A DNA stretch of 64,000 nucleotides from a candidate division KSB1 bacterium (lineage in GTDB: Bacteria; Zhuqueibacterota; Zhuqueibacteria; Zhuqueibacterales; Zhuqueibacteraceae), in NCBI GenBank assembly GCA_034506255.1, contig JAPDPX010000005.1, positions 1 through 64,000 of the forward strand, written 5' to 3'. The notes under the pieces are model-generated. The model made no database searches and was not told the origin of the DNA. It saw only the letters and a program-made list of their open reading frames with translations. The translations under genes were made by a program, and so were the position numbers. This document shows, piece after piece, positions 17,844 to 28,497 of the stretch (within the stretch, counting starts at the first letter, position 1; each line of letters opens with the position of its first letter).

Positions 17844-18182
17844 AATCTGTCATCGCGGCGCGCTGGCAAGACCCTGGCCGCGGGGCAAAAGTGCGGGGAG
17901 GCGTGACTGAAAGAGATGTCCGAAATCACTCGCAACAGGCAGACTGCCGGGCAACGGGGAGGCGGTGTCGTACCGCGCCCCATGACGACATCGGTGCAAC
18001 GCCTCGAGCAAGGACTGCAGGCGCATGCGGGATTGCCGCAGCCGCGTGTTGGATGGTAACCCCGGCCCGGGCCGTGCAAGCGGCACAGCGTTGGAACGCA
18101 AGGGTCACCGCCACACCGCGATGCAGCATGCTGTGAAAATGAACGGTTTTGTTGCGGTCATTGCCTGCGGGAGGAGAGACGA
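17844..18182. other. intergenic region without a recognised gene
   Basis: 339 nt between thiolase and the dehydrogenase. No supported gene, clear terminator or promoter. A GGGAGGAGAG sequence just before 18183 is the ribosome site of the next gene. Confidence 0.5.
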
Positions 18183-19037
18183 ATGCCTCACATTGGTGTC
18201 ATTGGTGCCGGCACGATGGGCAGCGGCATTGCCCATGTATTCGCACAATTCGGCCACAGCGTCACCCTGGTGGATGTGAAACAGGAGCTGCTCACGCGTG
18301 CGCTCGCCACCATCAAAAGCAATCTCGACCGGCAGGTCAAAAAGGGCGGCCTGACACCGGAGGAAGCGGCGGCGGCGCTCGCCCGCATCACGCCCGCGCT
18401 CAGCCTGCAGAGCCTGGTTAATTGCGAACTGGTCGTCGAAGCCGCGACGGAAGAGGCGGCTCTCAAAAAGAAAATCTTTGCAGAAATCGACACGCTGTGT
18501 CCGGCGGCCACCATTTTGGCGAGCAATACTTCCTCCATTTCCATCACCGAGCTGGCCGCCGCGACCCGGCGCCCGGAAAAAGTCATCGGCATGCACTTCT
18601 TCAACCCCGTGCCGGTGATGAAACTGGTGGAGGTCATCCGCGGCCTGGCGACCAGCGAAGAGACCTTCACGACCATCATGCAGTTGAGTGAGCAGCTCGG
18701 CAAGACACCGGTGGCGGTGAATGATTTTCCCGGCTTTGTTTCCAACCGCGTGCTCATGCCGATGATCAATGAGGCCATTTATTGCGTGATGGAGGGGGTG
18801 GCCGAGCCGGCCGCCATCGACCGGGTGATGCAACTCGGCATGAATCATCCCATGGGGCCGCTCACCCTGGCCGATTTCATCGGGCTGGATGTTTGCCTGC
18901 ACATCATGACGGTTTTGCACACGCAACTTGGCGATGACAAATATCGCCCGTGTCCGTTGTTGCGCAAAATGGTCGCGGCGGGGCATCTGGGAAGAAAGAC
19001 AGGCAGGGGATTCTACGCCTATCCGCCCGCCGCATGA
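18183..19037 (+). CDS. hbd: 3-hydroxybutyryl-CoA (3-hydroxyacyl-CoA) dehydrogenase
   Basis: A 284-aa NAD-dependent dehydrogenase. The Rossmann loop [11 protein letters not shown] is at 5-15, catalytic His138 and Glu150 are in [15 protein letters not shown], and the C-terminal domain has [19 protein letters not shown] and [18 protein letters not shown]. This is the complete stand-alone form, not fused to a hydratase. A strong Shine-Dalgarno (GGGAGGAGAG) precedes the ATG. It acts next to the thiolase and the acyl-CoA dehydrogenase in beta-oxidation of short chains. Confidence 0.96.
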   Translation: MPHIGVIGAGTMGSGIAHVFAQFGHSVTLVDVKQELLTRALATIKSNLDRQVKKGGLTPEEAAAALARITPALSLQSLVNCELVVEAATEEAALKKKIFAEIDTLCPAATILASNTSSISITELAAATRRPEKVIGMHFFNPVPVMKLVEVIRGLATSEETFTTIMQLSEQLGKTPVAVNDFPGFVSNRVLMPMINEAIYCVMEGVAEPAAIDRVMQLGMNHPMGPLTLADFIGLDVCLHIMTVLHTQLGDDKYRPCPLLRKMVAAGHLGRKTGRGFYAYPPAA

Positions 19038-19153
19038 TCCGGCCGCTGCACTCGCATGGCGGGTGAGGCCCGCGCCGTGAGGCAATGCTGCCGGCGCAGG
19101 CGGGTCGCCCGTCAGGCATTATTCAACCATCTCGCGAGAGGAGAGCCGTTCCA

Positions 19154-20293
19154 ATGGATTTCAATTTGACAGATGAACACCAGCATATTCGCGCCGAAAT
19201 TCGCCGTTTCGCCGAGCAGGAACTGGCGCCGGATGCGGCCGAGCGCGATGCTTTGGAGAAATTTCCGCACCGCCAGATCCGGGAGCTGGGACGGCTCGGC
19301 TATCTGGGCATGACCACGTCGGTGCAATATGGCGGGCAGGGCAGCGACATGATCGCGTATGCAATCGTGATTGAGGAATTGTCGCGCGTCGATGCTTCCG
19401 CCGGCGTGATCGTGTCAGTCAACAACTCGCTGGTCTGCTATGGTCTCGAGAAATTCGGCAGCGAGGCTTTGAAACAAAAATACCTAATGCCGCTGGCGCG
19501 CGGCGAGCGGCTGGGCGCCTACTGTCTGTCGGAACCCGGCACTGGCAGCGATGCCGGCAATCTGCAGACCACTGCCGAACGGCGGGGCAATCACTACCTG
19601 ATCAACGGCACCAAAAATTTCATCACCAACGGTGTCCATGCCGACAACTTCATCGTGTTCGCCACTCTGGACAAGGCCGCCGGCCACAAGGGTGTGAGCG
19701 CTTTCCTGGTGGAGAAGGGGATGCCGGGTTTTTCCGTTGGCAAGAAGGAGAAGAAACTCGGCATTCGCAGCAGCGACACCGCGATGTTGAATTTCGACAA
19801 CGTGCCGGTGCCGGCGGAAAATCTGATTGGCGCCGAGCGCCAGGGGTTTCACATCGCCATGGCGATTTTGGATTGTGGCCGCATCGGCATTGCGGCGCAG
19901 GCGGTGGGGATCGCGCAGGGCGCGCTGGAGGCCGCGGTGAAATATGCCAAAGAGCGCGTGCAGTTCGGCCGGCCGCTGGCGGATTTCCAGGCGATTCAAT
20001 TCATGCTGGCGGAGATGGCCACCGCGGTGGAGGCGGCGCGCCTGCTGGTCTATCGCGCTGCCAGCCTGAAAGATCACGGCCGGGATTTTTCCGCTGCCGC
20101 GGCACAGGCCAAGCTGTTTGCCTCCCAGGTGGCGGTGGAGTGCGGCGTGAAGGCCGTGCAAATTTACGGCGGCGCCGGTTATCTGAAGGATTATCCCGTC
20201 GAGCGCATCATGCGCGACGCCCGCATCACCGAAATTTATGAGGGAACCTCCGAGATCCAGAAGCTGGTGATCGCACGCCACCTGCTGAAATAA
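19154..20293 (+). CDS. acyl-CoA dehydrogenase (second), short-chain type
   Basis: A 379-aa flavoenzyme. The N-terminal FNLTDEHQHIRAEIRRFAE, the flavin/substrate motif YCLSEPGTGSDAG, FITNGVHADNF, the FGRPLADFQAIQFMLAEMA segment, the IYGGAGYLKDYPVERIMRDA helix and the catalytic-Glu motif IYEGTSEIQKLVIARHLLK are all present. It looks closest to butyryl-CoA-type dehydrogenases, matching the hbd and thiolase genes upstream. Start chosen from family N-termini, with GAGAGGAGAG upstream. Last gene of the acyl-CoA block; no etfAB genes in the window. Confidence 0.94.
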   Translation: MDFNLTDEHQHIRAEIRRFAEQELAPDAAERDALEKFPHRQIRELGRLGYLGMTTSVQYGGQGSDMIAYAIVIEELSRVDASAGVIVSVNNSLVCYGLEKFGSEALKQKYLMPLARGERLGAYCLSEPGTGSDAGNLQTTAERRGNHYLINGTKNFITNGVHADNFIVFATLDKAAGHKGVSAFLVEKGMPGFSVGKKEKKLGIRSSDTAMLNFDNVPVPAENLIGAERQGFHIAMAILDCGRIGIAAQAVGIAQGALEAAVKYAKERVQFGRPLADFQAIQFMLAEMATAVEAARLLVYRAASLKDHGRDFSAAAAQAKLFASQVAVECGVKAVQIYGGAGYLKDYPVERIMRDARITEIYEGTSEIQKLVIARHLLK

Positions 20294-20297
20294 TGAT

Positions 20298-20325
20298 TTG
20301 CTCTGACGCCGGACTTCCTTATATT
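20298..20325 (+). promoter_or_regulatory. sigma70-type promoter of nusB
   Basis: -35 TTGCTC (20298-20303), 16-bp spacer, -10 TATATT (20320-20325) followed by GCG. It begins 5 nt after the acyl-CoA dehydrogenase stop and about 75 nt before nusB. Confidence 0.58.
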
Positions 20326-20400
20326 GCGTCCGTGGCAAGAAATCGTCGGGAACAGTGTGGTACCCTAGGTTGATCAGTCCTATCATTCTTTGTCATTTGT

Positions 20401-20880
20401 ATGTCACCCTTGAGTGATCGGCGCCGGGCGCGCGAGCTGACCCTGCAGGCCTGCTATGCGCATGAATTGTCGGAAAACGAGCCGGCGACCATTGTCGCCG
20501 ACGTTATCTTGAGCAAGACGGAAGCCGCACCGGTGTTGACCTTTGCCGAAGATCTCTTTCGGCGGACCGTCGAGCACAAGGATGAGTTCGACCAGCTCAT
20601 CAAGGAGAAAGCGGTGAATTGGGAGTTCAACCGCATCGCGATTTTGGACAAGCTGATCCTGCGCATGGCCATCTGCGAGTTTCTCTACTTCGAAGACATC
20701 CCTCCCAAAGTGTCCATCGACGAGGCGATCGAGATCGCCAAAAAATTCAGCACCGAAAAAAGCGGGCGGTTTGTCAACGGCATTCTCGATGCGGTCTTGA
20801 TTGATTTGCGCAAAGCGGGGCGGCTGCGCAAGAAAGGCCGCGGTTTGAACGACGGTCCGAAGCGGGACCACAGCCGTTGA
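20401..20880 (+). CDS. nusB: transcription antitermination protein NusB
   Basis: A 159-aa all-helical RNA-binding protein that joins NusE/S10 on boxA RNA during rRNA transcription. Typical text: RRRARELTLQACYA at the N-terminus, WEFNRIAILDKLILRMAICEFL mid-protein (shown only in part by family consensus 'R.a.iD..iLR.a.yEl') and the ending IAKKFSTEKSGRFVNGILD. The basic tail KKGRGLNDGPKRDHSR extends slightly past the usual end. It precedes secA by 148 nt. Confidence 0.94.
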   Translation: MSPLSDRRRARELTLQACYAHELSENEPATIVADVILSKTEAAPVLTFAEDLFRRTVEHKDEFDQLIKEKAVNWEFNRIAILDKLILRMAICEFLYFEDIPPKVSIDEAIEIAKKFSTEKSGRFVNGILDAVLIDLRKAGRLRKKGRGLNDGPKRDHSR

Positions 20881-21028
20881 CCGCACCTCCGCACGGGCGG
20901 GGGCAGTCGCGCCGGCCTGAGCGCCGGCGGCTCTTACCGGATGGCCGGCAGGGACAATCATCATGGCGTGCTTTTGCCACGGCAGGCAAAAGCACATTTT
21001 GCAAGTCAGAATCAGAGAGTCAGTGGGC

Positions 21029-24000
21029 ATGAATCTCCTCACCAAATTGTTTGGCAATAAACACGAGCGGGACATCAAACGGCTGCAGCCGATCGTTGCC
21101 GAAATCAACCGCATTTATGCCACCTTGCACGATCTCAGCGATGACGCGCTGCGCGCCAAAACGCAGGCCTTTCGCCAGCGCCTCCAGGAGGCGACACAGG
21201 AGGTTGCGGCCGAAATCGCACAATTGCAGGCTTTGTTGCGCGGCGAGGACTCTCCCGCCGCCAATGGCAAAGAAGGCGCCAGCGAGCACGGTTACCGCAC
21301 CATGGAGGAAATCCGTGACCGGCTGGCCGAGGCCGAGGAGGAGGAACGCGAGCTGCTGCGGGAAACGCTCGACGAGCTTTTGCCCGAGGCCTATGCGGTG
21401 GTGAAGGAAACCTGCCGCCGGTTGTGCGGCAAAAGCTGGAAAGTGGTCGGGCAGGAAACCGAATGGAACATGGTGCCGTTCGACGTGCAGCTCATCGGCG
21501 GCATCGTGCTGCATCAGGGCAAGATCGCCGAGATGGCCACCGGCGAAGGCAAGACGCTGGTCGCCACCATGCCGCTTTACCTCAACGCGCTGGCGGGCAA
21601 GGGGGTTCATTTGGTGACCGTCAACGACTATCTCGCGCAGCGCGATTGTGAATGGATGGGGGAAATTTTCAAGTTTCTCGGCCTGAAAGCGGCCTACATC
21701 ACCAACCAAATGAACGCGCCGCAGCGCCAGGAGGCCTACCGTGCCGACATCACCTACGGCACCAACAACGAATTCGGCTTCGATTATCTGCGCGACAACA
21801 TGGCGATCCGGCCGGAGGATCAGGTGCAGCGCGGCCATTACTTTGCCATCGTCGATGAAGTCGATTCCGTTCTGATCGACGAAGCGCGCACGCCCCTGAT
21901 CATTTCCGGCCAGGTGGAGCACGCCGGCAACGAACAGTATGCCGCGATGAAACCGCGCGTCGAGCGGCTGGTGCAGGCGCAAAATCAGCTCGTCACGCAA
22001 CTGGTGAGCGAGGCGGAAAAGTTGCTGGCCACGGGCGACAAGAAAGATGAGTATGAGGCCGGCATCCGGCTGTTGCGCGCGGAACGCGGCGCGCCCAAGA
22101 ACAAGCGTTTCATGAAAGCGCTGCAGGAAACCGGGGTCAAGAAGCTCATCCGGCAGGTGGAAAGCGATTTCCTGCGCGACAAGCGCATGCACGAGATCGA
22201 TGAAGAGTTGTTTTATGCCATCGACGAGAAGCAGCACACCATCGATCTCACCGAAAAGGGCCGGGAGTTTCTGTCGCCCAACGAGCCGGAGATGTTCGTA
22301 CTCCCCGATCTGGGCGAGCGCATTCACGAGATCAACCAGCGGGAAGATCTCACCGTGGCACAGAAGGAGGAAGCCAAGGCGAAACTGCAGGAGGAATACG
22401 CCACCAAAAGCGAGCGTGTGCACAGCATCTCGCAACTGCTGCGCGCCTATTCGCTCTACGAGCGCGACGTCGAGTATGTGGTCAACGACGGCAAGGTGAT
22501 CATCGTCGATGAATTCACCGGCCGCCTGATGCCCGGCCGGCGTTATTCCGACGGGCTGCACCAGGCCATCGAGGCCAAGGAGGGGGTGCGCGTCGGCGAG
22601 GAGACCCAGACACTCGCGACCATCACCCTGCAGAATTACTTCCGCATGTACCACAAGCTCGCCGGCATGACCGGCACGGCGGAAACCGAGGCCGCCGAGT
22701 TCTACGAAATCTACAAGCTCGACGTCGTCGTCATTCCGACGAATGAGCGCGTCCGCCGCATCGACTATGAGGACCAGATCTACAAAACGCGGCGGGAGAA
22801 ATACAATGCGGTGATCAACGAAATTGCCGAGCTGTATGCCAAACGGCGGCCGGTGCTGGTGGGCACCATCAGCGTCGAAGTCTCCGAGACCCTGTCGCGC
22901 ATGCTCAAACGCCGCGGCATTCCCCATCAGGTGCTGAATGCCAAGTATCACGAGCAGGAGGCGAACATCGTCAAGCGCGCCGGAGAGCCGGGGGCGGTGA
23001 CCATTGCGACCAACATGGCCGGCCGCGGCACCGACATCAAGCTGGGGCGCGGCGTGGTCGCCCACCCCAATTGCGCGCTGGTGCAGCCCAAGCCGAATCA
23101 GGAGCCCTGCCCGCTTCTGGCGGAGTACAAATGCCATGAAAACGTGCCGTGCGGCCTGCACATCATCGGCACGGAGCGGCACGAATCGCGGCGCATCGAC
23201 CGCCAGTTGCGCGGGCGTTCCGGCCGCCAGGGTGATCCGGGGTCGTCGCGCTTCTACCTCTCGCTGGAAGACGATCTCATGCGCCTGTTCGGCTCCGAAC
23301 GCATTGCCGCCGTCATGGATCGCCTGGGGGTGCAGGAGGGCGAGGTGATCACCCACCGTATGGTGACCCGCTCGATCGAGCGTGCGCAAAAGCGTGTGGA
23401 AGCCCACAACTTCTCCATCCGCAAACATCTGCTCGAGTATGACGATGTCATGAACCAGCAGCGCGAGGTGGTGTATGACCGCCGCGGCAATGCCCTGCGC
23501 GGCGAAAACCTGCGCGAAGAAATTCTCGACATCATCCGCTCGTATGTGTCCGACAAGGTGGCGCTTTATGCCACCGGCGATCACGCCGAGGATTGGGACT
23601 GGGAGAGCCTGCAAAATGCGATGCAGAAGACCTTTCTGACCGCGATCCCCGCGGAGCTGCGCAGCCAGCCGGGTTTGGGACGCGAGGAGCTCGGCGCGGC
23701 GCTCACCCGTCTCGCAGTCGAGGCCTACGAACGCAAAGAGGCCATGCTGACGCCCAAGTTGATGCGCCAGCTCGAGCGCTTCGCCATGTTGCGTGCCATT
23801 GATGAGAAGTGGCGCGAACATCTCTACGAAATGGATCAACTGAAAGAGGGCATCGGCTTGCGTGCCTATGGACAGAAGGACCCCTTGATTGAGTACAAGA
23901 GCGAGGGTTTCCGCATGTTCAAGGAGATGCTGGCCGCTATTGATGAGCAGGTGTTGGAATTCATCATCAAAGCGCAGGTGGCGGAACCGCCGCCGCTGCG

Positions 24001-24202
24001 GCGGCGTATGCCTCCGCGGATGACCACGGTGCATCATGCCACCGAGGGGATGGGTTTTGCTTCGCGTGCCGGCACACCGCCGGCCGCACAGGCGGCGGGC
24101 AAGCCGCAACCGATCGTGGTCGAGCAAAAAGTTGGGCGGAATGATCCCTGTCCCTGTGGCAGCGGCAAGAAATACAAAAAATGCCATGGCGCCCAGGTGT
24201 GA
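21029..24202 (+). CDS. secA: preprotein translocase ATPase SecA
   Basis: A 1057-aa SecA, the cytoplasmic motor of the Sec translocase. Walker [20 protein letters not shown], the FDYLRDNMA segment, [10 protein letters not shown] and [21 protein letters not shown] are present, and the protein ends in the SEC-C zinc motif [13 protein letters not shown]. It is longer than the E. coli enzyme because of two insertions. One is the charged helical stretch around residues 300-470, as is usual in FCB-group SecA proteins. The other is a short cysteine-rich insertion in nucleotide-binding fold II with Cys682, Cys694, Cys702 and Cys708. The start at 21029 gives the standard [12 protein letters not shown]-terminus. 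Confidence 0.97.
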   Translation: MNLLTKLFGNKHERDIKRLQPIVAEINRIYATLHDLSDDALRAKTQAFRQRLQEATQEVAAEIAQLQALLRGEDSPAANGKEGASEHGYRTMEEIRDRLAEAEEEERELLRETLDELLPEAYAVVKETCRRLCGKSWKVVGQETEWNMVPFDVQLIGGIVLHQGKIAEMATGEGKTLVATMPLYLNALAGKGVHLVTVNDYLAQRDCEWMGEIFKFLGLKAAYITNQMNAPQRQEAYRADITYGTNNEFGFDYLRDNMAIRPEDQVQRGHYFAIVDEVDSVLIDEARTPLIISGQVEHAGNEQYAAMKPRVERLVQAQNQLVTQLVSEAEKLLATGDKKDEYEAGIRLLRAERGAPKNKRFMKALQETGVKKLIRQVESDFLRDKRMHEIDEELFYAIDEKQHTIDLTEKGREFLSPNEPEMFVLPDLGERIHEINQREDLTVAQKEEAKAKLQEEYATKSERVHSISQLLRAYSLYERDVEYVVNDGKVIIVDEFTGRLMPGRRYSDGLHQAIEAKEGVRVGEETQTLATITLQNYFRMYHKLAGMTGTAETEAAEFYEIYKLDVVVIPTNERVRRIDYEDQIYKTRREKYNAVINEIAELYAKRRPVLVGTISVEVSETLSRMLKRRGIPHQVLNAKYHEQEANIVKRAGEPGAVTIATNMAGRGTDIKLGRGVVAHPNCALVQPKPNQEPCPLLAEYKCHENVPCGLHIIGTERHESRRIDRQLRGRSGRQGDPGSSRFYLSLEDDLMRLFGSERIAAVMDRLGVQEGEVITHRMVTRSIERAQKRVEAHNFSIRKHLLEYDDVMNQQREVVYDRRGNALRGENLREEILDIIRSYVSDKVALYATGDHAEDWDWESLQNAMQKTFLTAIPAELRSQPGLGREELGAALTRLAVEAYERKEAMLTPKLMRQLERFAMLRAIDEKWREHLYEMDQLKEGIGLRAYGQKDPLIEYKSEGFRMFKEMLAAIDEQVLEFIIKAQVAEPPPLRRRMPPRMTTVHHATEGMGFASRAGTPPAAQAAGKPQPIVVEQKVGRNDPCPCGSGKKYKKCHGAQV

Positions 24203-24324
24203 GGCATGAGGGCAGTGAGGGTGGCGGACAGGTTTGCCGGATGGGGGAGGCAGGGCGGGGGCGCAGGCCGGGGGGCATGAGGTGCGTCAACTGTTTAATA
24301 TTCGCTAACAAAACTTAAAACCTC

Positions 24325-24352
24325 TTGCTTTTCGGGATTTTTTTCTTAGATT
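24325..24352 (+). promoter_or_regulatory. sigma70-type promoter of smg
   Basis: -35 TTGCTT (24325-24330), 16-bp spacer containing a T-tract, -10 TAGATT (24347-24352) followed by GCGG. It lies 48 nt before the smg start. Confidence 0.6.
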
Positions 24353-24399
24353 GCGGCCAACTTTTGAAAAACAGTGAGGGGGTCTGGAGGCAGATTCGC

Positions 24400-24867
24400 A
24401 TGAACGAACGTGTCGTCGAGATTTTGGTCTATATCATGTCCGAAATCCGCGGCAAAAAATCCAATCCTGAGCGCCTCGAGTTGATTTCTCGCGATCTCCT
24501 TCAGCGCGGGTATTCACCATCCGAAATCAGTTTCGCCTTCTCCTGGCTGTTCGAGCGCTACTCCGGCGAAAGCGAAGAGCTGTTGTATACCGCCAGCACC
24601 ACCCGCCCGGGCGCCGTCCGCATTCTCCACGAAGCCGAACGTGCGGTCCTTTCCACGGAAGCCTATGGTTACTTGCTGCAGCTTAAGCAACTGCGGCTGT
24701 TGAGCGACCTGGAGCTCGAGCAGGTCATTGAGCGGGCTTTGATGACGGGCGCCGCGACCATCACACTGGCGGACATCAAAACCCTCGTGGCAGGTCACTG
24801 GTTCAACGCGGAGGGTTCCCATGACAGGGCAATGGTTTGGTTCGAAGACAAGCCGGTCATTCATTGA
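24400..24867 (+). CDS. smg: Smg family protein (DUF494)
   Basis: A 155-aa protein recognisable as Smg/DUF494 by the opening VVEILVYIMSEI, the LLQRGYSPSEISFAFSWL helix pair and the later EAYGYLLQLKQLRLLSDLELEQVIERA. Function is unknown; smg genes are often next to topA and dprA, and here topA follows. The start at 24400 gives the usual N-terminus, with TCTGGAGG about 10 nt upstream. It has its own promoter (24325-24352). Confidence 0.9.
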   Translation: MNERVVEILVYIMSEIRGKKSNPERLELISRDLLQRGYSPSEISFAFSWLFERYSGESEELLYTASTTRPGAVRILHEAERAVLSTEAYGYLLQLKQLRLLSDLELEQVIERALMTGAATITLADIKTLVAGHWFNAEGSHDRAMVWFEDKPVIH

Positions 24868-25108
24868 TTGCCACAAGCGGACTGGCGACTGCCGGTCCAA
24901 CCCATCTGTTCCGCATTTCTCCCGGCCGGCCGGCAACACGATCGTGTCATGGCCGGCTTCCCGGCGCTCGCCCTTGTTGCACACGCCCATGGCCACCCTC
25001 CTGTTTTAACCCCAGAGCCTGTCGCTTTCGCACGACTCTCGACCAGCGGAGGGAGTTGCAGTCTTTTTTTTCATGGCAATCGCTCATCAGTCTGTCGCAA
25101 GGTTTATC

Positions 25109-27361
25109 ATGGCAAAAGCATTGGTCATTGTCGAATCGGTAGCCAAAACCAAGACCATTGGGAAATTTCTCGGCAAGGACTATACGGTCAAATCCTCCGT
25201 CGGGCACATCAAGGATCTGCCCAAACAACGCCTGGCGGTGGCCGTGGAGGACAGTTTCGAGCCGGAGTACATCACCATTCGGGGCAAGGGCAAGATTTTG
25301 ACCGAGCTGCGCAAGGCCGCGGCGGAGGTGGACAAGGTTTTCATTGCCACTGATCCCGATCGTGAAGGCGAGGCGATTGCGCGCCATCTGGCCGACGAAA
25401 TCACGACGCGCAACGAGAACGTGCTGCGCGTGCGTTTCAACGAGATTACCGAACGGGCGGTGAAGGAAGCGCTGCAGTCACCGCTGCCGATCGATGACCA
25501 TTTGGTGGATGCGCAAAAGGCGCGGCGGGTGATGGACCGGCTGGTGGGCTATCAGGTCAGCCCGATCCTGTGGCGCACGATTTATCGCGGCCTGAGCGCG
25601 GGCCGGGTGCAGTCCGTGGCGCTCCGTCTCATCTGCGAGCGGGAGGATGCCATCGAGCAATTTGTTCCGGAGGAATACTGGACGATGGCGGCGGAACTGA
25701 AGGGCCGGAAAACCGCGCCCTTTCTCGCCAATCTCGTCAAGATCGACGGGCAGAAACCGGAGCTGCACAGCGAGCGCGAGGCGCAGGCCATCGCGGCCGA
25801 GTTGCACCAGCAGGAGTTCAAAGTCACCGACTTGCGCAAGAAGAAAATCAGCCGGCAACCGGCGCCGCCCTTCACCACCAGCACCATGCAGCAGGAAGCT
25901 GCGAAACGGCTGGGCTACACCGCCAAACGCATCATGATGATTGCGCAGCAACTCTATGAGGGCATTGAACTCGGCGAGGCGGGCAGCGTGGGGTTGATCA
26001 CCTACATGCGCACCGACTCGATTCGCGTGGCCGACGAGGCGGTGCAGGCGGCACGCGAGCTGATCGCGCGCGATTACGGATTGGAATATTTGCCCAAGAC
26101 CCCGCCCAAGTACAAGGCCAAGTCGGGGGCGCAGGATGCCCATGAAGCCATCCGCCCGACCGCGATGCAATATGCCCCCAGGGCCATCAAAAAATACCTG
26201 ACCGAGGAACAATACCGGCTGTATGAGTTGATCTGGCAGCGTTTCCTGGCCAGCCAGATGGAAGCCGCAGTTTATGAGCAGACCGCCATCGACATCACCG
26301 CCGGCCGTTTTTTGCTGCGGGTTGCCGGTTCCACCATTGTGTTTCGCGGTTTCCTGCAGGCGTTTGATGATTTCAAAGAGGAAGAGGATGAAAACGGGGA
26401 AAACGCCAGTGTGCCCACCGAACTCACCGTGGGAGAGCTGCTGACGCTGCTCGACCTGCATCCCGAGCAGCATTTTACCAAACCGCCCGCGCGTTACAGC
26501 GAGAGCAGCCTGATCAAGGAGCTGGACGCCCTGGGCATCGGCCGGCCGAGCACATATGCCATGATCATCAGCACGCTGACGGCGCGCAAATACGTGGAGA
26601 AGCAGGGCCGCCAGCTCACGCCCACCGAATTGGGCCGCACGGTGAACCGCATCCTGGTCCGGCAGTTTCCCAAAATCTTCAATGTCGAGTTCACCGCGTT
26701 CATGGAGGGCGAGCTCGACAAGATCGAAAGCGGCAAGAAGGATTTTCTGGAGGTGGTGCAGGAATTCTACCAGCCTTTCAGCCGCGCCGTGCAGGAAGCG
26801 GAAGAACGCAAAGACGACATCAAGGACGAGTTGCAGGAAACCACCGAGGAACGCTGCCCGAAATGCGAACGCCCCCTGATCATCCGGTGGGGCCGCAACG
26901 GCCGTTTCGTGGCGTGCAGCGGTTATCCGGATTGCAAATTCACGCGCCCGCTCGACAGCCAGGAGGTTGCCACCGGCGAGACCTGTGAAAACTGCGGCCG
27001 GGAGATGGTGGTCAAAGTGGGCCGCTATGGTCGCTTCCTCGCCTGTAGTGGCTACCCCGATTGCAAGACTGCCAAGCCTTACCCCATCGGCATGGCGTGC
27101 CCCCAGGAGGGCTGCACCGGCCAAGTGGTTGAACGCCGTTCCAAGCGCGGCCGGACATTTTATGGTTGCAGCCGCTATCCCGAGTGTGACTTTGTCACCT
27201 GGAACAAGCCGGTGAAAAACCCCTGTCCGGCATGCGGCAATCCCTACACCGAAGAGCGTTACACCCAGGCAAAAGGGCTGCACATTCGTTGCCCCAAATG
27301 CAAGCACGAACTGGAATCAGCGCCGGATGAAGACTACTTCGAGCCTGCCACCGGCGGCTGA
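25109..27361 (+). CDS. topA: DNA topoisomerase I
   Basis: A 750-aa type IA topoisomerase that relaxes negative supercoils. The Toprim domain has Glu9 (VIVES) and the acidic TDPDREGEA (81-88). The active-site Tyr299 is in ITYMRTDS with Arg301. Four zinc-ribbon-like modules follow from about residue 585 (CPKC...CSGYPDC, CENC...CSGYPDC, CPQEGC...CSRYPEC, CPAC...CPKC). The start at 25109 (MAKALVIVES) matches the family. Its last 35 nt overlap the start of xerC in another frame, implying co-transcription. Confidence 0.97.
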   Translation: MAKALVIVESVAKTKTIGKFLGKDYTVKSSVGHIKDLPKQRLAVAVEDSFEPEYITIRGKGKILTELRKAAAEVDKVFIATDPDREGEAIARHLADEITTRNENVLRVRFNEITERAVKEALQSPLPIDDHLVDAQKARRVMDRLVGYQVSPILWRTIYRGLSAGRVQSVALRLICEREDAIEQFVPEEYWTMAAELKGRKTAPFLANLVKIDGQKPELHSEREAQAIAAELHQQEFKVTDLRKKKISRQPAPPFTTSTMQQEAAKRLGYTAKRIMMIAQQLYEGIELGEAGSVGLITYMRTDSIRVADEAVQAARELIARDYGLEYLPKTPPKYKAKSGAQDAHEAIRPTAMQYAPRAIKKYLTEEQYRLYELIWQRFLASQMEAAVYEQTAIDITAGRFLLRVAGSTIVFRGFLQAFDDFKEEEDENGENASVPTELTVGELLTLLDLHPEQHFTKPPARYSESSLIKELDALGIGRPSTYAMIISTLTARKYVEKQGRQLTPTELGRTVNRILVRQFPKIFNVEFTAFMEGELDKIESGKKDFLEVVQEFYQPFSRAVQEAEERKDDIKDELQETTEERCPKCERPLIIRWGRNGRFVACSGYPDCKFTRPLDSQEVATGETCENCGREMVVKVGRYGRFLACSGYPDCKTAKPYPIGMACPQEGCTGQVVERRSKRGRTFYGCSRYPECDFVTWNKPVKNPCPACGNPYTEERYTQAKGLHIRCPKCKHELESAPDEDYFEPATGG

Positions 27362-28292
27362 CAGCTTTGCCGGCTGGCTGGAGAGATTTCTGCAGTACCT
27401 GCGCGCCGAACGCCGGGCGGCGCCGCGCACCCTGGAAACCCGCGCACAAGACCTGCGGCAATTCGGCGAATTCCTGCACCGTCTGCAGGCCGGTATCGTG
27501 GTCAGCCGCGCCACCGTGCGGCAATATCTGAGTTCGCTGTCAGCCGCGGGCCTGGCGCCTGCCACCATCAACCGCAAGCTGGTGAGTGTCAGGCTGCTTT
27601 TCGGCTTTCTGGTGCGGGAGGGCGTTTTGCCGCACAACCCCACTGCCAATCTCGTGTCCTTGAAAAAACCGCGGCGCCTGCCGCGCATTCTGTCCGCGGC
27701 AACCTTGCTGCAGGCCCTGCGGCTGCCGAATCTCACCACCCCACAGGGGGTGCGCGACCGCGCGATTTTGGAGATGTTTTATGGCACCGGACTGCGGCGC
27801 CAGGAGCTGGTCGATCTCAACATTACCGCGCTGGATTTCGCCAATCAGCAGATCCGGGTGTTCGGCAAGCGTGGCAGGGAGCGGGTGTTGCCCATGGGGC
27901 GTGCCCTGCGGCTGGCGCTGCTGGAATGGCTGCGCGTGCGTGCGGCCATGGATGAGCCCAAGGACAGGGAGGCGCTGTTTCTCGATGCCCGCGGCCGCCG
28001 CATGTCAGCCGGCCAGGTTTACCACACGGTGCGGCATTACCTCACGCAGGTGACAGGCCGCGACAAGGCGCATCCCCACGTCTTGCGCCACAGCTTCGCG
28101 ACGCATCTTTTGGATGCCGGCGCGGACTTGATGGCGGTGAAGGAATTGCTGGGGCATTCCAGCTTGAGCACCACGCAAATCTACACCCATGTGACGGCCG
28201 AGCGGTTGAAACAGGTTTATCAAATGGCGCATCCGCGCGCCGAGCTTGCCGAACCGGAAAATCCCGACTCACGGCCGGAGCCCACACCGTGA
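27327..28292 (+). CDS. xerC: tyrosine recombinase XerC/XerD type
   Basis: A 321-aa tyrosine recombinase with the full catalytic set: Arg157 (GTGLRRQE), Lys181, His251 and Arg254 (HPHVLRHSFATHLL), His277 (LLGHSS) and the nucleophile Tyr286 (TTQIYTHV). The N-terminal SAM-like domain (about 14-100) is typical of Xer proteins. Its length and its place in the topA-xerC order, as in many bacteria, point to chromosome dimer resolution rather than a mobile-element integrase; no attachment site or phage genes adjoin. The start overlaps topA by 35 nt; a later in-frame start would cut the N-terminal domain. Confidence 0.92.
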   Translation: MKTTSSLPPAADSFAGWLERFLQYLRAERRAAPRTLETRAQDLRQFGEFLHRLQAGIVVSRATVRQYLSSLSAAGLAPATINRKLVSVRLLFGFLVREGVLPHNPTANLVSLKKPRRLPRILSAATLLQALRLPNLTTPQGVRDRAILEMFYGTGLRRQELVDLNITALDFANQQIRVFGKRGRERVLPMGRALRLALLEWLRVRAAMDEPKDREALFLDARGRRMSAGQVYHTVRHYLTQVTGRDKAHPHVLRHSFATHLLDAGADLMAVKELLGHSSLSTTQIYTHVTAERLKQVYQMAHPRAELAEPENPDSRPEPTP

Positions 28293-28497
28293 GGGCTGTA
28301 CAACTCTTTGCCTGAAGCACTCGTCTAAGAGGCCAGAACCAACTTGCTCAACTAGTAGATAGAAAGGAGGCCTTTTCCGCGTCAGACTTCGTGAAGTTCC
28401 TGCCTGCACTCACCCCAACGGGATGACAGGACAGTGCATTCAATCCACGTTTGGAGGTCGTTTTTCTCCACGAACCCCAACTCTCAAGGAGGTTGCA

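Noticed and set aside
21020..24187. A long open frame of about 1055 codons antisense to secA
   Set aside because: It mirrors the secA frame in GC-rich DNA, is rich in His, Gln and Leu, has no family motifs and lies entirely within a certain gene.
27327..28292. xerC as a phage or island integrase
   Set aside because: Adjacent topA, standard length and no mobile genes or repeats nearby favour the chromosomal Xer role.
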